Below are positions 17,118 to 25,577 of a DNA stretch of 64,000 nt, one piece after another. This stretch comes from Kribbella sp. NBC_01245. Lineage in GTDB: Bacteria > Actinomycetota > Actinomycetes > Propionibacteriales > Kribbellaceae. The stretch covers positions 2,790,001 to 2,854,000 of the forward strand of contig NZ_CP108487.1 in NCBI RefSeq assembly GCF_036226525.1, in the 5' to 3' direction. The translations under genes were made by a program, and so were the position numbers. A model generated the notes under the pieces. That model saw nothing but the letters and a program-made list of their open reading frames with translations, had not been told where the DNA came from and did no database searches. The stretch's first letter is position 1. Every line of letters starts with the position of its first letter.

Positions 17118-19484
17118 GTGAGCGATGCCTCACAACCAGGCGGTCTCGATCCTGCCTGGCAACGGTGGGACGATGAGCAGATGGTTGACAACTTCCTGTC
17201 GGCCGGTACCCACAGCGAAGAGGACGAACTGCCCTCTCCGTACGGGACCGGACCATCGAACCGGACAACCGAGCAGCCGCCGGACCACGTCGCCGACTAC
17301 GGCAGCGAGTACGGCAGCGGGCCCTATGAGTACTCGGAGCGTTCGCGTGAACTGGCGGAGCGCTCCCGCGAGCTGACCGAACGCGCCCGCGAACTCGCCG
17401 AACGCCGTTCCGCCGACGCGCGTGGTGGGTCTAGTGCGGACCCGCGTGGTGCGTCGGATCCCCGCGGTACGTCGGAAGCGCGCGGGTCTTGGGAGTCTCG
17501 GGGGGACGGCGAGTCGGGGGATATCTCGCGGCCGTCTTATCTGCCGAAGCTGCCCTCACCACCTGGTCCGCCGCCGTTGCCGCGTTCCTCCGGGCCGTAC
17601 GGCGAGGGGTCGTCGCTCGGTGACGGCAGTCCGTTCGCCCCGGCACCGCCGTCGTACGGGCCGCAGGGTGGACCGCCGTACGGGCAGTCGGCGCCGAACG
17701 GGCCTTCCGCCCGCATGCAGCCGCCTCCCGGTGGCGCCCCGGCACCTCCCAACGCGCCCGCCGCTCCTGGCGGTGCTGCTACTGGTGCGCCCGCTACTGG
17801 TAGTCCCGGCGCTGGTGGTCCCGGCGCTTCCGGTGTCTCCGGCGGTCCGGTGCAGGGTGGTGCGGGTCAGGGTGGCGTGGCGGGTCCGTCGCGACCGGGT
17901 GCTGGTGTGCCCGGGTCTGCGAACCAGGGTCCGCCCACCGGCTTCACTCCGGCCGGACCTGGCGGTACGCCGTACAACCCGGCACAGAACGGTCTGCGCG
18001 AAGGCCAACCTGCTCCCGGCCCTGCCGGCACTGGCCCGTCCGGTCCGGCTAACCCGGCTACTGGTCCGGGAGGACCTGGTAACGGCCCACAAGGGGTACC
18101 AACTGGGCCGGCGGCTCGGCGTGGTCCCGGCGGGTATGCCGGCGGGCCGGTTCAACCCGAGGCCAACGAGTTCGACGACGCGCCAGTGATCAGCCAAGCC
18201 CGTCGCGCCGCTGGCAGGCCCCGCCAACCCGCGCAACCCCCACAGCCCCAGTCACCCTTCGCGCCTTCCCCCTCAACAGCGCCGTCGTCTTCCCTGTCGC
18301 CGTCGTCTTCGCTGTCGCCGGAAGGGGCAGCGGTCGACGAGCAGCCCACCGCCGAACAGCCGGCGGCAACCGCATCGCAGCACCACGGCGGTCACGCGGC
18401 CCCTGGTCTGCTCGACCAGGCGTCACGTCTAACCGACGCTGGTTCATCGGGCCTTGGTACGGCGTCTCCAACGGGCTTCCCTGGCCCGGCCGGGGAAACC
18501 CACACCCTCGGCGCCTCGGGCGATCCGGCGGCAACGGGCTCCTTCGGCACACCGGCTTCGACTAGCGCGACCGCCTCCAACTCGACCGGCTCCACTGAGA
18601 CCGGTGCGAGCGCGGCCGCGTCCGGCACGGGTGGTCCGGCTGCCTCCGGCTCGGCCGCCTCGGGTGGTTCGGCGCCTCGGTCCCGCACCGCGCGGCGGAC
18701 GCGGGTACATCACCTGCGCGAGCTGAAGCAGCGTGGCGAGAAGTGGGCGATGCTGACGGCGTACGACCAGTACACGGCCGAGATCTTCGACGAGGCCGGT
18801 ATCCCGGTCCTACTCGTCGGCGACTCCGCGGCGAACAACGTCTACGGCTACGAGTCGACCCTGCGGGTGAGCGTGGACGAGTTGATCCCGCTGTCCCGGG
18901 CGGTCGCGACGGCGGCACAACGCGCGCTGGTGGTGGCGGATCTGCCCTTCGGGTCGTACCAGGCGACGCCCGAGCAGGCGTTCCACACGGCCGTGCGGTT
19001 CATGAAGGAGGCCGGCGTCCACGCGGTCAAACTCGAGGGCGGGCGCAACGTCGTACCGCAGGTCGAGTTGCTCACCCAGTCGGGTATTCCGGTGATGGCG
19101 CATATCGGATTCACGCCGCAGAGCGAGCACGGCCTCGGTGGTTACCGGGTCCAGGGTCGGGGCGAGCAGGCGTCCGCGTTGATCGACGACGCGGTCGCGC
19201 TGGCCGAGGCGGGCGCGTTCGCCGTCGTACTCGAGATGGTCCCGGGTGATGTCGCGGCCGAGATCACCAAGCGGATCCCGATCCCCACGATCGGTATCGG
19301 AGCGGGCAGGGACTGCGACGCGCAGGTGCTGGTATGGCAGGACATGGCCGGGTTTCGCTCCGGCCCGATGCCCCGATTCGTGAAGCAGTACGCGGATCTG
19401 CGCGGGGTTCTCACCGGTGCGGCAGCGGCCTTCGCGGCGGATGTCGCCGCGGGATCGTTCCCTGCCGACGAGCACACCTTCTGA
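17118..19484 (+). CDS. panB: PanB (ketopantoate hydroxymethyltransferase) with a ~520-aa disordered N-terminal extension
   Basis: The C-terminal ~260 residues are a complete PanB, which makes ketopantoate for pantothenate and Co[61 protein letters not shown], the catalytic Glu in [18 protein letters not shown] and the end FPADEHTF. In front lies an unusual low-complexity region: a charged start ([17 protein letters not shown]), tandem RSRELAE-type heptads, then long Gly/Pro/Ser/Ala runs. The start GTG 17118 has AAGGAG with a 6-nt spacer. No ATG, GTG or TTG is in frame between GTG 18186 and ATG 18750, which is already inside the fold, so PanB cannot be made without a long extension. Usual PanB length is about 280. 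Confidence 0.88.
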   Translation: MSDASQPGGLDPAWQRWDDEQMVDNFLSAGTHSEEDELPSPYGTGPSNRTTEQPPDHVADYGSEYGSGPYEYSERSRELAERSRELTERARELAERRSADARGGSSADPRGASDPRGTSEARGSWESRGDGESGDISRPSYLPKLPSPPGPPPLPRSSGPYGEGSSLGDGSPFAPAPPSYGPQGGPPYGQSAPNGPSARMQPPPGGAPAPPNAPAAPGGAATGAPATGSPGAGGPGASGVSGGPVQGGAGQGGVAGPSRPGAGVPGSANQGPPTGFTPAGPGGTPYNPAQNGLREGQPAPGPAGTGPSGPANPATGPGGPGNGPQGVPTGPAARRGPGGYAGGPVQPEANEFDDAPVISQARRAAGRPRQPAQPPQPQSPFAPSPSTAPSSSLSPSSSLSPEGAAVDEQPTAEQPAATASQHHGGHAAPGLLDQASRLTDAGSSGLGTASPTGFPGPAGETHTLGASGDPAATGSFGTPASTSATASNSTGSTETGASAAASGTGGPAASGSAASGGSAPRSRTARRTRVHHLRELKQRGEKWAMLTAYDQYTAEIFDEAGIPVLLVGDSAANNVYGYESTLRVSVDELIPLSRAVATAAQRALVVADLPFGSYQATPEQAFHTAVRFMKEAGVHAVKLEGGRNVVPQVELLTQSGIPVMAHIGFTPQSEHGLGGYRVQGRGEQASALIDDAVALAEAGAFAVVLEMVPGDVAAEITKRIPIPTIGIGAGRDCDAQVLVWQDMAGFRSGPMPRFVKQYADLRGVLTGAAAAFAADVAAGSFPADEHTF

Positions 19485-19497
19485 CATCATCGCCCGA

Positions 19498-19546
19498 GCC
19501 GGCGTCGTCTGGACGCCGGCCGGGCGTGTCGGCATGAGACGCCCGG
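19498..19546 (+). terminator. Tandem hairpins after panB
   Basis: Two consecutive GC-rich stems follow the panB stop: GCCGGCGTC (19498-19506) with GACGCCGGC (19512-19520), then CCGGGCGT (19520-19527) with ACGCCCGG (19539-19546). No U-run follows, which is common for actinobacterial terminators. Confidence 0.6.
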
Positions 19547-19612
19547 TCTGTTGAGTGAGACGCGCCGCATTGCAGGACGAACAGTGGCCTGGATCAACTA
19601 AATTCTCTGACT

Positions 19613-20128
19613 GTGAGCGATCCTCGACTGCCCAAGCCCGGCACCTTGATCCGGCGTACGACAGCCCGCGTGCTGCCCGTCCGCCCGGACAACAAGGTGT
19701 TGCTGCTGCACGGCTGGGATCCGGTCAAGCCCGAAGTGCCGTACTGGTTCACCATCGGCGGGGCCGTCGAATCCGGCGAGACGCTTTCCGAAGCCGCCAG
19801 CCGCGAACTCCGCGAAGAGGTCGGCATCACCCTCGCCCCCGAGCAACTCGGTGACCCGGTCGCCAGCAACGTGATCGAATTCGAGTGGGGCGGCTGCCCG
19901 ATCATCCAGACCCAGACGTTCTTCGCGGTCGACGTGGACACCGTCGAGGTCAGCTTCGCCAACCAGGAACAACTCGAGCTCGAGACCATCAGCGCCCACG
20001 GCTGGTGGTACGCCGACGACCTGGAAAAGACGGGCCAAGCGGCCCACATCACCATCCCCGGCCTACTCCGCGCCGCCGTAACAGCCATCACCACCCGCCG
20101 CTACCCCGCCACCGGCGAAGCCGTCTAA
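19613..20128 (+). CDS. NUDIX hydrolase
   Basis: Hydrolase of nucleoside diphosphates linked to another moiety. The Nudix box reads GGAVESGETLSEAASRELRE followed by EVGI, matching G-x5-E-x7-R-E-U-x-E-E-x-G-U with all catalytic glutamates. Before it, VLPVRPDNKVLLLHGWDP and YWFTIGG are typical strands. The 171-residue protein has no other domain; substrate is unknown. GTG 19613 is preceded by TAAATT with an 8-nt spacer, so it may be leaderless. It ends convergently to the small Cys-rich gene, with a hairpin in the 40-nt gap. Confidence 0.9.
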   Translation: MSDPRLPKPGTLIRRTTARVLPVRPDNKVLLLHGWDPVKPEVPYWFTIGGAVESGETLSEAASRELREEVGITLAPEQLGDPVASNVIEFEWGGCPIIQTQTFFAVDVDTVEVSFANQEQLELETISAHGWWYADDLEKTGQAAHITIPGLLRAAVTAITTRRYPATGEAV

Positions 20129-20149
20129 CGGGTCTTCTTGCATTCATCG

Positions 20150-20170
20150 GACCCTTGTGACCGAAGGGTC
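20150..20170. terminator. Hairpin between convergent NUDIX and Cys-rich genes
   Basis: GACCCTT (20150-20156) pairs with AAGGGTC (20164-20170) across a 7-nt loop. The left arm lies inside the third copy of the TTCATCGGACCCTTGTGAC motif (20142-20161), the family that also occurs at 1153-1205 in another convergent gap. Confidence 0.65.
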
Positions 20171-20345
20171 AGCGGGCGCGGGCGGCTTTGACGATCTTCT
20201 TCGGGACCTTCTTGTCGACCTTGTAGGTCGTCCGGTCGAGGCGCTCGGCGCAACCGGCGTCCGCGATCCGCTTCAGGACAACCGGGCACTTTTTGCAGCG
20301 CGGCTTGTCCTTGCAGCACTTTTTCTTAGCGGAAATCGTCGGCAC
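20169..20345 (-). CDS. Small conserved Cys/Lys-rich protein, 58 aa
   Basis: A short basic protein starting VPTISAKKKCCKDKPRCKKC, with five cysteines in all (four in the first 20 residues, C-C-x5-C-x2-C), and ending KKVPKKIVKAARAR. Similar 55-60-residue proteins are common in Streptomyces and relatives but have no assigned function; the Cys pattern could bind a metal (inference). GTG 20345 is chosen: TACACT lies 6 nt upstream, which fits a leaderless transcript. A near-perfect DtxR/IdeR-type iron box (20355-20373) overlaps the promoter, so iron-dependent repression is likely. It converges with the NUDIX gene. Confidence 0.75.
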   Translation of the reverse strand: MPTISAKKKCCKDKPRCKKCPVVLKRIADAGCAERLDRTTYKVDKKVPKKIVKAARAR

Positions 20346-20354
20346 GCCTGGAGT

Positions 20355-20373
20355 GTAGGTGAGCCTCACCTAA
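20355..20373 (-). promoter_or_regulatory. IdeR/DmdR-type iron box
   Basis: TAGGTGAG (20356-20363), one central base, CTCACCTA (20365-20372): a perfect 8-bp-arm palindrome. On the minus strand the 19-mer reads TTAGGTGAGGCTCACCTAC, near the actinobacterial iron-box consensus TTAGGTTAGGCTCACCTAA. It abuts the TACACT -10 box of the 58-aa Cys-rich gene, an ideal position for repression. Confidence 0.75.
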
Positions 20374-20401
20374 CCGTCCATACGCCGCAGTGTGTCTCCG
20401 C

Positions 20402-21157
20402 TCACGGCCGCATCGGGTTTGCCAGCTGATCGGTGAGGATCCCCCGCGCCTCCACCAACGACGGCCCGTACCAAGTGAGGTGCCGCCCCGACACACATCG
20501 CGCCTCCCGCCCCGGAAACGCCTCCGGCCCATCACCCGGCGAAAACGCATAAGGCTCATCCGGCAACACCACCACGTCGTACGCCGGCAACGCGTCCAAG
20601 TCGATCCGCGGATACCGCTCCGGGTCATCCGCCAGCACGTTGTCGTACCCCAATCGCGCGAGCAAATCCCCCGCGAACGTCTCCCGCCCCAACGCCATCC
20701 AAGGCCGCCGCCAAATCGGCACCACCACTCGTCGCCGGTTCCCGACGTACGGCGCCTCCCAAACCGCGCGCGCCTGCCGCAACCAGTCCGGGTCTTCCCG
20801 ACACCCGAGCACGGCGAGCATCCGGCCAAGGGACGCGAGCGCCTCCGGAACCGTCGTCGGCGCCGTAACCCAAACCGCCAACCCCGCCGACCTCAACCGC
20901 TCAAGATCTTCGTCGCGATTCTCTTCGGCATTCGCGATGACGAGATCCGGCGCGAGTTCAATGACGAGATCGACGTCCGGATTCTTCGTGCCCTTGACCC
21001 GCACCACGTCGAGGTCCACCGGATGCGAACACCAGTCCGTCGCCCCAACAAGCAACCCGCGATCCGTAGCCGCAACCGCCTCACTCAACGACGGCACCAA
21101 ACTCACCACCCGCCGCACCACGCTGACGTCATGCTCCGCACCTACGTCATCACGCAT
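20402..21157 (-). CDS. Helical-backbone metal receptor (BtuF/TroA-like), no signal peptide
   Basis: Resembles the periplasmic B12/siderophore-binding fold: the first lobe begins VVSLVPSLSEAVAAT, followed by DLVIELAPDLVIANAEENRDED, a long linking helix (VPEALASLGRMLAVLG) and the second lobe VVVPIWRRPWMALGRETFAGDLLARLG. This matches cobalamin-binding family proteins. The start has no signal peptide or lipobox, which is unusual for a substrate-binding protein, and no ABC permease or ATPase lies nearby, so a cytosolic binding or sensing role is possible (inference). ATG 21157 is the first good start. Confidence 0.72.
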   Translation of the reverse strand: MRDDVGAEHDVSVVRRVVSLVPSLSEAVAATDRGLLVGATDWCSHPVDLDVVRVKGTKNPDVDLVIELAPDLVIANAEENRDEDLERLRSAGLAVWVTAPTTVPEALASLGRMLAVLGCREDPDWLRQARAVWEAPYVGNRRRVVVPIWRRPWMALGRETFAGDLLARLGYDNVLADDPERYPRIDLDALPAYDVVVLPDEPYAFSPGDGPEAFPGREARCVSGRHLTWYGPSLVEARGILTDQLANPMRP

Positions 21158-21301
21158 AGGCCCATCACATCACGCGGACCGCCACGTCCACGCGGCGCCG
21201 CCAAACGGCTTGGATGACCCTTTCTAGGCCACCGGGTGGACCTGGCGGTCCGCTGTGGATAACCAAAACGGCGATCGGGCGAATTGCGCGACCATGATGC
21301 G

Positions 21302-21953
21302 ATGGCCGATATCGTCGAGATTCTCCAACGGACCGGAGCATCGACCTTTACCGAGCTCCGGTCGCACGTATCGGCGCGAGCAATCCGGTCAGCGCTCGTG
21401 CCGCCATCGCCTGGGGATTCCAGGTGGTGACCAGACCCTTGGCCCCGCATGTGACGATCCGCTGCAACCGGCATCGCCGCAACACGCGGCTTCCTTGTGT
21501 ATTGCATCGGCAGGACGTGCCTGAGCTGGATGGGTTGACCACGCCCCTGCGCACTGTTCTGGACTGTGCGCGCACCCTGCCTTTTGGTGAAGCACTCGCG
21601 GTGGCGGACTCGGCGCTGCGGCTCGGCGCTGTGTCGCGTTCCGAACTATCCGCCGCTGCGGGCAGGCGATGCGCGAACGTCCAGGTCCACACGACGCTCT
21701 GCAGAGTGCGGCTTAACCGGTTGCGGAAGGCTTCGTGTGGACGTGGCGGTCCGGCCTCCGTTGAAGGCATCCAGGCCGGGCGTTTGCAGACCATTCGAAG
21801 TAGTTGCCTTGGGCCTCTAATCGCGTTGCGGCGGAAACCTTCAGGGGTTGATGTGGTGGTTGGAGGTGAGGTGCGAGAGAGAGGTTGCCGGGGACAACTT
21901 GGTGGGAGTGGTGCGTCGGATGCGCGAAATTCGCTACTTTCGTGCGCGTGTCG
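21302..21953 (+). pseudogene. Decayed DUF559/AbiEi-antitoxin-like gene
   Basis: The N-terminal wing MADIVEILQRTGASTFTELR runs in one frame from ATG 21302 to a stop, while the family's middle part, SARAAIAWGFQVVTRPLAPH then DGLTTPLRTVLDCARTLPFG and EALAVADSALRLGAVSRSEL, continues in another frame from 21391. About 60 residues seem to be missing between them, and the C-terminal nuclease-like part after 21660 is scrambled by further frame changes. The family (DUF559 proteins with an N-terminal AbiEi antitoxin-like helix domain) is common in actinobacteria. I interpret it as a pseudogene; the 3' limit is approximate. Confidence 0.6.
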
Positions 21954-22160
21954 CGAACTAGTTCTTGGGGTGGTTTGACGTACATAACGCGCGCGAAAAG
22001 GCCTTGTGCAGAAGGGTTTTCCGAGTCGTGCCGTGAAATCGTCGGCGTGGCGCCTTGTGTTCAGGGTCTTTCGGGTGCTTTACGTCGGCACCTTTGGTTG
22101 TCATCATCGAGAAGACGAGGAATCCACCGTGGTTTTCCTCAGCCGCACCAAGGAGGCAGA

Positions 22161-22829
22161 GTGCCAGCCAAGAAGGCAGCCGCAACGAAGGCGACAGCCA
22201 CAAAGGCCGCGAAGAAGGCGCCGGCTAAAAAGGCCCCGGCCCGTAAGGCCGTAGCCAAGAAGGTCAGCGCCGCAAAGGCAACTCCGGCCCGGAAGACCGC
22301 TGTCGCCAAGAAGGCCGGTGCCGCGAAGACGACAACCGCGCGCAAGGTCACGCCGGCGAAGACGACGGCCAAGAAGGTCACCGCCAAGAAAGCCGTGAAG
22401 AAGACGACGGCGAAGAAGGCACCGGCCAAGGTCGCGGCGAAGAAAGCCCCGGCGAAGAAGGTCGTCGCCAAGAAGGTGACCGCTAAGAAGACAGCGGCCA
22501 AGAAGGCCACCACTGCGAAGAAGGCACCGGCGAGGAAGGCGGTCGTGAAGAAGACCGCCGCGAAGAAGGCGCCGGCCAAGAAGGCCACCGCGAAGAAGAC
22601 CGTCGCGAAGAAGGCCCCAGCCAAGAAGACGACGGCTAAGAAGACCGCCGTCCGGAAGACCGTGGCCAAGAAGACGACGGCTCGTAAGGTCGTCGCCAAA
22701 AAGGCACCGGTGAAGAAGACCGTCGCGAAGAAGACGGTCGCGAAGAAGGCGCCAGCCAAGAAGGCCACCGCGAAGAAGACGGTGGCCCGCAAGGCACCGG
22801 CACGGAAGACGGCCGCTAAGAAGGCCTGA
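22161..22829 (+). CDS. Histone H1-like lysine/alanine-rich protein
   Basis: A 222-residue protein almost wholly of Lys, Ala, Thr, Val, Pro and Arg, built from imperfect repeats of (A/T)(A/V)KKAPAKK type, resembling the H1-like tails of actinobacterial HupS and of Chlamydia-type histone H1 homologues. There is no globular HU domain, so it is a tail-only basic protein, expected to coat DNA or bind RNA (inference). The start GTG 22161 has AAGGAGG with a 4-nt spacer, the best Shine-Dalgarno site in the area. About 200 nt of untranslated DNA precedes it after the pseudogene, with room for regulation. A 16-bp terminator hairpin follows. Confidence 0.82.
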   Translation: MPAKKAAATKATATKAAKKAPAKKAPARKAVAKKVSAAKATPARKTAVAKKAGAAKTTTARKVTPAKTTAKKVTAKKAVKKTTAKKAPAKVAAKKAPAKKVVAKKVTAKKTAAKKATTAKKAPARKAVVKKTAAKKAPAKKATAKKTVAKKAPAKKTTAKKTAVRKTVAKKTTARKVVAKKAPVKKTVAKKTVAKKAPAKKATAKKTVARKAPARKTAAKKA

Positions 22830-22840
22830 CGAACGAAAGC

Positions 22841-22877
22841 CGAGAGGGGCGCCACCTATTCGGTGGCGCCCCTCTCG
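22841..22877. terminator. Strong bidirectional terminator hairpin
   Basis: A perfect 16-bp stem (22841-22856 with 22862-22877) around a 5-nt loop. It sits between the convergent H1-like gene (ends 22829) and the small minus-strand gene (ends 22896), and can serve both. Confidence 0.85.
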
Positions 22878-22895
22878 CATGTCCAGCAAAAGGAC

Positions 22896-23087
22896 TCAGT
22901 CTTCGTCGTTCCAGCGCGGGTCGTTGTCCCAGGCCTCGTTACGCTCGTCGACCTTCTCCAAGGCCCGGGCCGCTTCCTCCTTGGAGGCGTACGGACCGAG
23001 GCGGTCACCGGCCTGACAACCCTGGTACGGCTCGACGGCGTGGTGTTTGGTGCAGTAGTACCACTCGTTGCTGTGATCCTCAGCCAT
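22896..23087 (-). CDS. Small SPOR-like protein, 63 aa
   Basis: A short protein starting [20 protein letters not shown], with a Cys, two His, then [19 protein letters not shown] and an acidic end [11 protein letters not shown]. The [13 protein letters not shown] segment is typical of small actinobacterial proteins usually annotated as SPOR-domain, although a full ~75-residue SPOR fold is not clear here. ATG 23087 is preceded by GGAGG about 12 nt upstream. It is divergent from map (123 nt between starts) and shares the terminator with the H1-like gene. Function is unknown. Confidence 0.75.
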   Translation of the reverse strand: MAEDHSNEWYYCTKHHAVEPYQGCQAGDRLGPYASKEEAARALEKVDERNEAWDNDPRWNDED

Positions 23088-23210
23088 AGCCGAAAACCAC
23101 CTCCGATCTCTGCCTGCGGTCCGCGGACGTTCTCCGTGCGGTCCCGAATTTACCGTCGTCCCGCCCTCCACGCCGGTACCCGCGCGCGGCCTCACTACAC
23201 TGGTGCCACC

Positions 23211-24059
23211 ATGTCGCTTCTCAGTCCAGGCACTCTGTCGCCGCGCCGTCCCGTGCCCGCCTCCATTCCCCGCCCGGAGTACGTCGACAAGCCGGCGCCG
23301 ACGCCGTTCGACGGGTCGTACGTCACTGACGCCGAGACGGTCGAGCGGATGCGAGTGGCCGGCCGCCTCGCCGCGCAGGCGCTGGAGGCCGTCGGCAAGG
23401 CGGTCGCGCCGGGTGTCACCACCGACGAGCTCGACGCGATCGGTCACGACTTCCTCGTCGCGCACGACGCGTACCCGTCGACCCTGGGCTACCGCGGCTA
23501 CCCGAAGTCGCTCTGCACCTCGGTGAACGAGGTGATCTGTCACGGCATCCCGGACGATCGCCCGCTCGAGGACGGCGACATCGTCAACGTCGACATCACC
23601 GCGTTCCTCAACGGGGTGCACGGTGATACCAACGCCACGTTCCTGTGCGGCGACGTCGACGAGGAGAGCCGGCTGCTGGTCGAGCGCACTCGCGAGTCGC
23701 TGAACCGCGCGATCAAGGCGGTCAAGCCGGGTCGCCGCGTCAACATCATCGGCCGCGTCATCGAGTCGTACGCGAAGCGGTTCGGCTACGGCGTCGTTCG
23801 GGACTTCACCGGTCACGGCATCTCGACCGCGTTCCACTCCGGGCTGATCATTCCGCACTACGACGACGAGCGGTTCGACACTCTGATCGAGCCCGGGATG
23901 ACGTTCACGATCGAGCCGATGCTGACCCTCGGCACGTTCGACTACGACCTCTGGGACGACGACTGGACGGCCGTCACCAAGGACGGTTCGCGCACCGCCC
24001 AGTTCGAGCACACCCTGCTCGTCACCGACACCGGCGCCGAAATCCTCACCCTGCCGTAG
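23211..24059 (+). CDS. map: Methionine aminopeptidase, type 1c
   Basis: Removes the initiator methionine from nascent proteins with two divalent metals. The ligands are in place: the two Asp in [19 protein letters not shown], His in [11 protein letters not shown], Glu in TIEPMLTLG and Glu in [12 protein letters not shown]. The N-terminal ~45 residues ([17 protein letters not shown]) form the Pro-rich extension of the actinobacterial type 1c (MapB) enzymes, thought to contact the ribosome. ATG 23211 has TACACT 9 nt upstream. The stop TAG is directly followed by the S10 peptidase gene on the other strand with no gap. Confidence 0.95.
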   Translation: MSLLSPGTLSPRRPVPASIPRPEYVDKPAPTPFDGSYVTDAETVERMRVAGRLAAQALEAVGKAVAPGVTTDELDAIGHDFLVAHDAYPSTLGYRGYPKSLCTSVNEVICHGIPDDRPLEDGDIVNVDITAFLNGVHGDTNATFLCGDVDEESRLLVERTRESLNRAIKAVKPGRRVNIIGRVIESYAKRFGYGVVRDFTGHGISTAFHSGLIIPHYDDERFDTLIEPGMTFTIEPMLTLGTFDYDLWDDDWTAVTKDGSRTAQFEHTLLVTDTGAEILTLP

Positions 24060-25562
24060 TCACCGGTTCGACGCCTTCTTCACGAACGCGGCCAGGTCCT
24101 TGGACTGCTGCACGCGGCTCTCCTCGTGCACGTACATCATGTGACCGGCCGGGTAGTACGCCGTCTCGATGTTCTCGCGCAGTTCGGCCGGGATCTGCAA
24201 CCGGGCAAGCGTGTACTCGGTGGCGAAGTAAGGAGTCGCGCCGTCGTAATGTCCCGACGCCACATGGACCTTGAGATGCGGGTTGGCTCGCATCGCGGTG
24301 GCGAGTTTGTCCGCCACGGTGACCTGGCGATTCTCGAAGTCCTTGAACGACCAGCCCTCGTTCACGGTGTAGCTCAGAATCTCGTACGGCAGGTCGTTGT
24401 GGTATTCCAGCTCCGCGTGCACGTAGTGGTTCAGCGCGGCCGTGTACGGACCGAGGATCGCCGACATCGACGGATCCGCCTCGAAGTGCTCGCGCCCCGA
24501 ATCCGCGTCCCAGCCGACGAACCGGCCATCCAGCCGCCCGACCACCCGACGCGATTCGCGCAACAACTCGGTCGAGAACCGGATGTGCTCGATGCGCAGA
24601 TCCACCCGGTCGACGTACTCCTCGGTCAATCCGGCCAACGCGGCCGTCTTCGCCACCACGTCGGCCCGCTCGGACTCGGACAACCGGCTGCCACTCGCCA
24701 GCGCCGCGGCGTACGTCGTCGAGGCGAACTCCTCCGCCTCGGCAAGCACGTCCGCGAGCGGGCGATCGCCGTGCTTGCCGTGGTAGTGCGCGATCGCGGC
24801 GTACGACGGGAGGAACATCGCGTACGGCAGGTCGTTGCCGGGCGAGAATACGAGCGTGCCGAACTCCAGCACGCTCGAGATGAGCATGATGCCGTTCAGG
24901 TACATCCCGTAGCGGTCCTGCAGATGCGCCGCCAGCCCGGCCGCGCGCGTCGTTCCGTACGACTCCCCCGCCAAGAACTTCGGCGACATCCAGCGGCCGT
25001 TCCGCGAGGTCCAGAGCCGGATCACCTCGCCGACGGATTCCAGGTCGGGCGTGAAGCCGTGGTAGTCGCCCGCCTTCACACCGGTGGCCGGGCGGGAGTA
25101 GCCGGTCGACACCGGGTCGATGAAGACGAGGTCGCTGTGCGCGAGCAGTGATTCCGCGTTGTCGACCAGCCCGTACGGCGGCGGCGCGAGGTCTCCGGCG
25201 TCACCCGCCACCACCCGGCGCGGGCCGAGCACGCCAAGGTGCAACCAGATACTCGACGAGCCGGGCCCACCGTTGAACGCGAACGTCACCGGCCGCTGGG
25301 TGACATCCGCGCCGTCCAGCGTGTACGCCGTCAGGAACACCTCGGCCTGCGCCTGGTGACCGTCGAACGTGCCGTCGGTGACGACCTCCTTGCGCAGCAC
25401 GATCCGCCCGGTGGTCGCGGTGTACTTCAGCTTGCGCCGGCCGACCGGCAGCACATGCAAAGTCGTGACCAGATCATCCGTCGGCTTCTCCGCGTCAGGC
25501 TTCGGCACGTCAGGCTTGGCGGTGTCGGCTGCGGGCGTTTCGTCCTTCTTGTCAGTCGGCAT
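24060..25562 (-). CDS. Serine carboxypeptidase (peptidase S10 family), cytoplasmic-looking
   Basis: A 500-residue alpha/beta-hydrolase of the S10 family, which removes C-terminal residues at acid pH. The family marker VTFAFNGGPGSSSIW, the nucleophile motif FLAGESYGTTRAAG, the Asp in ASGHYDGATPYFA and the His in YYPAGHMMYVHEES are present. S10 enzymes are normally secreted; here the N terminus is MPTDKKDETPAADTAKPDVP, a hydrophilic Pro/Asp/Lys stretch without a signal peptide, so the location is unclear. It ends head-on at the map stop. PhoD lies 15 nt upstream on the same strand, so the two may be co-transcribed. Confidence 0.88.
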   Translation of the reverse strand: MPTDKKDETPAADTAKPDVPKPDAEKPTDDLVTTLHVLPVGRRKLKYTATTGRIVLRKEVVTDGTFDGHQAQAEVFLTAYTLDGADVTQRPVTFAFNGGPGSSSIWLHLGVLGPRRVVAGDAGDLAPPPYGLVDNAESLLAHSDLVFIDPVSTGYSRPATGVKAGDYHGFTPDLESVGEVIRLWTSRNGRWMSPKFLAGESYGTTRAAGLAAHLQDRYGMYLNGIMLISSVLEFGTLVFSPGNDLPYAMFLPSYAAIAHYHGKHGDRPLADVLAEAEEFASTTYAAALASGSRLSESERADVVAKTAALAGLTEEYVDRVDLRIEHIRFSTELLRESRRVVGRLDGRFVGWDADSGREHFEADPSMSAILGPYTAALNHYVHAELEYHNDLPYEILSYTVNEGWSFKDFENRQVTVADKLATAMRANPHLKVHVASGHYDGATPYFATEYTLARLQIPAELRENIETAYYPAGHMMYVHEESRVQQSKDLAAFVKKASNR

Positions 25563-25577
25563 GAAGGAGAGATTAGT

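Noticed and set aside
17034..17118. panB start at GTG 17034
   Set aside because: GTG 17118 has AAGGAG with a 6-nt spacer, while 17034 has no ribosome site; the difference does not affect the extension.
20355..20373. Iron box acting on the BtuF-like gene
   Set aside because: The site lies after that gene's stop codon in the direction of transcription; it can only serve the Cys-rich gene.
22104..22889. Minus-strand open frames opposite the H1-like gene
   Set aside because: Leu/Arg/Val-rich products typical of antisense to Lys/Ala codons; the plus strand has the strong ribosome site.
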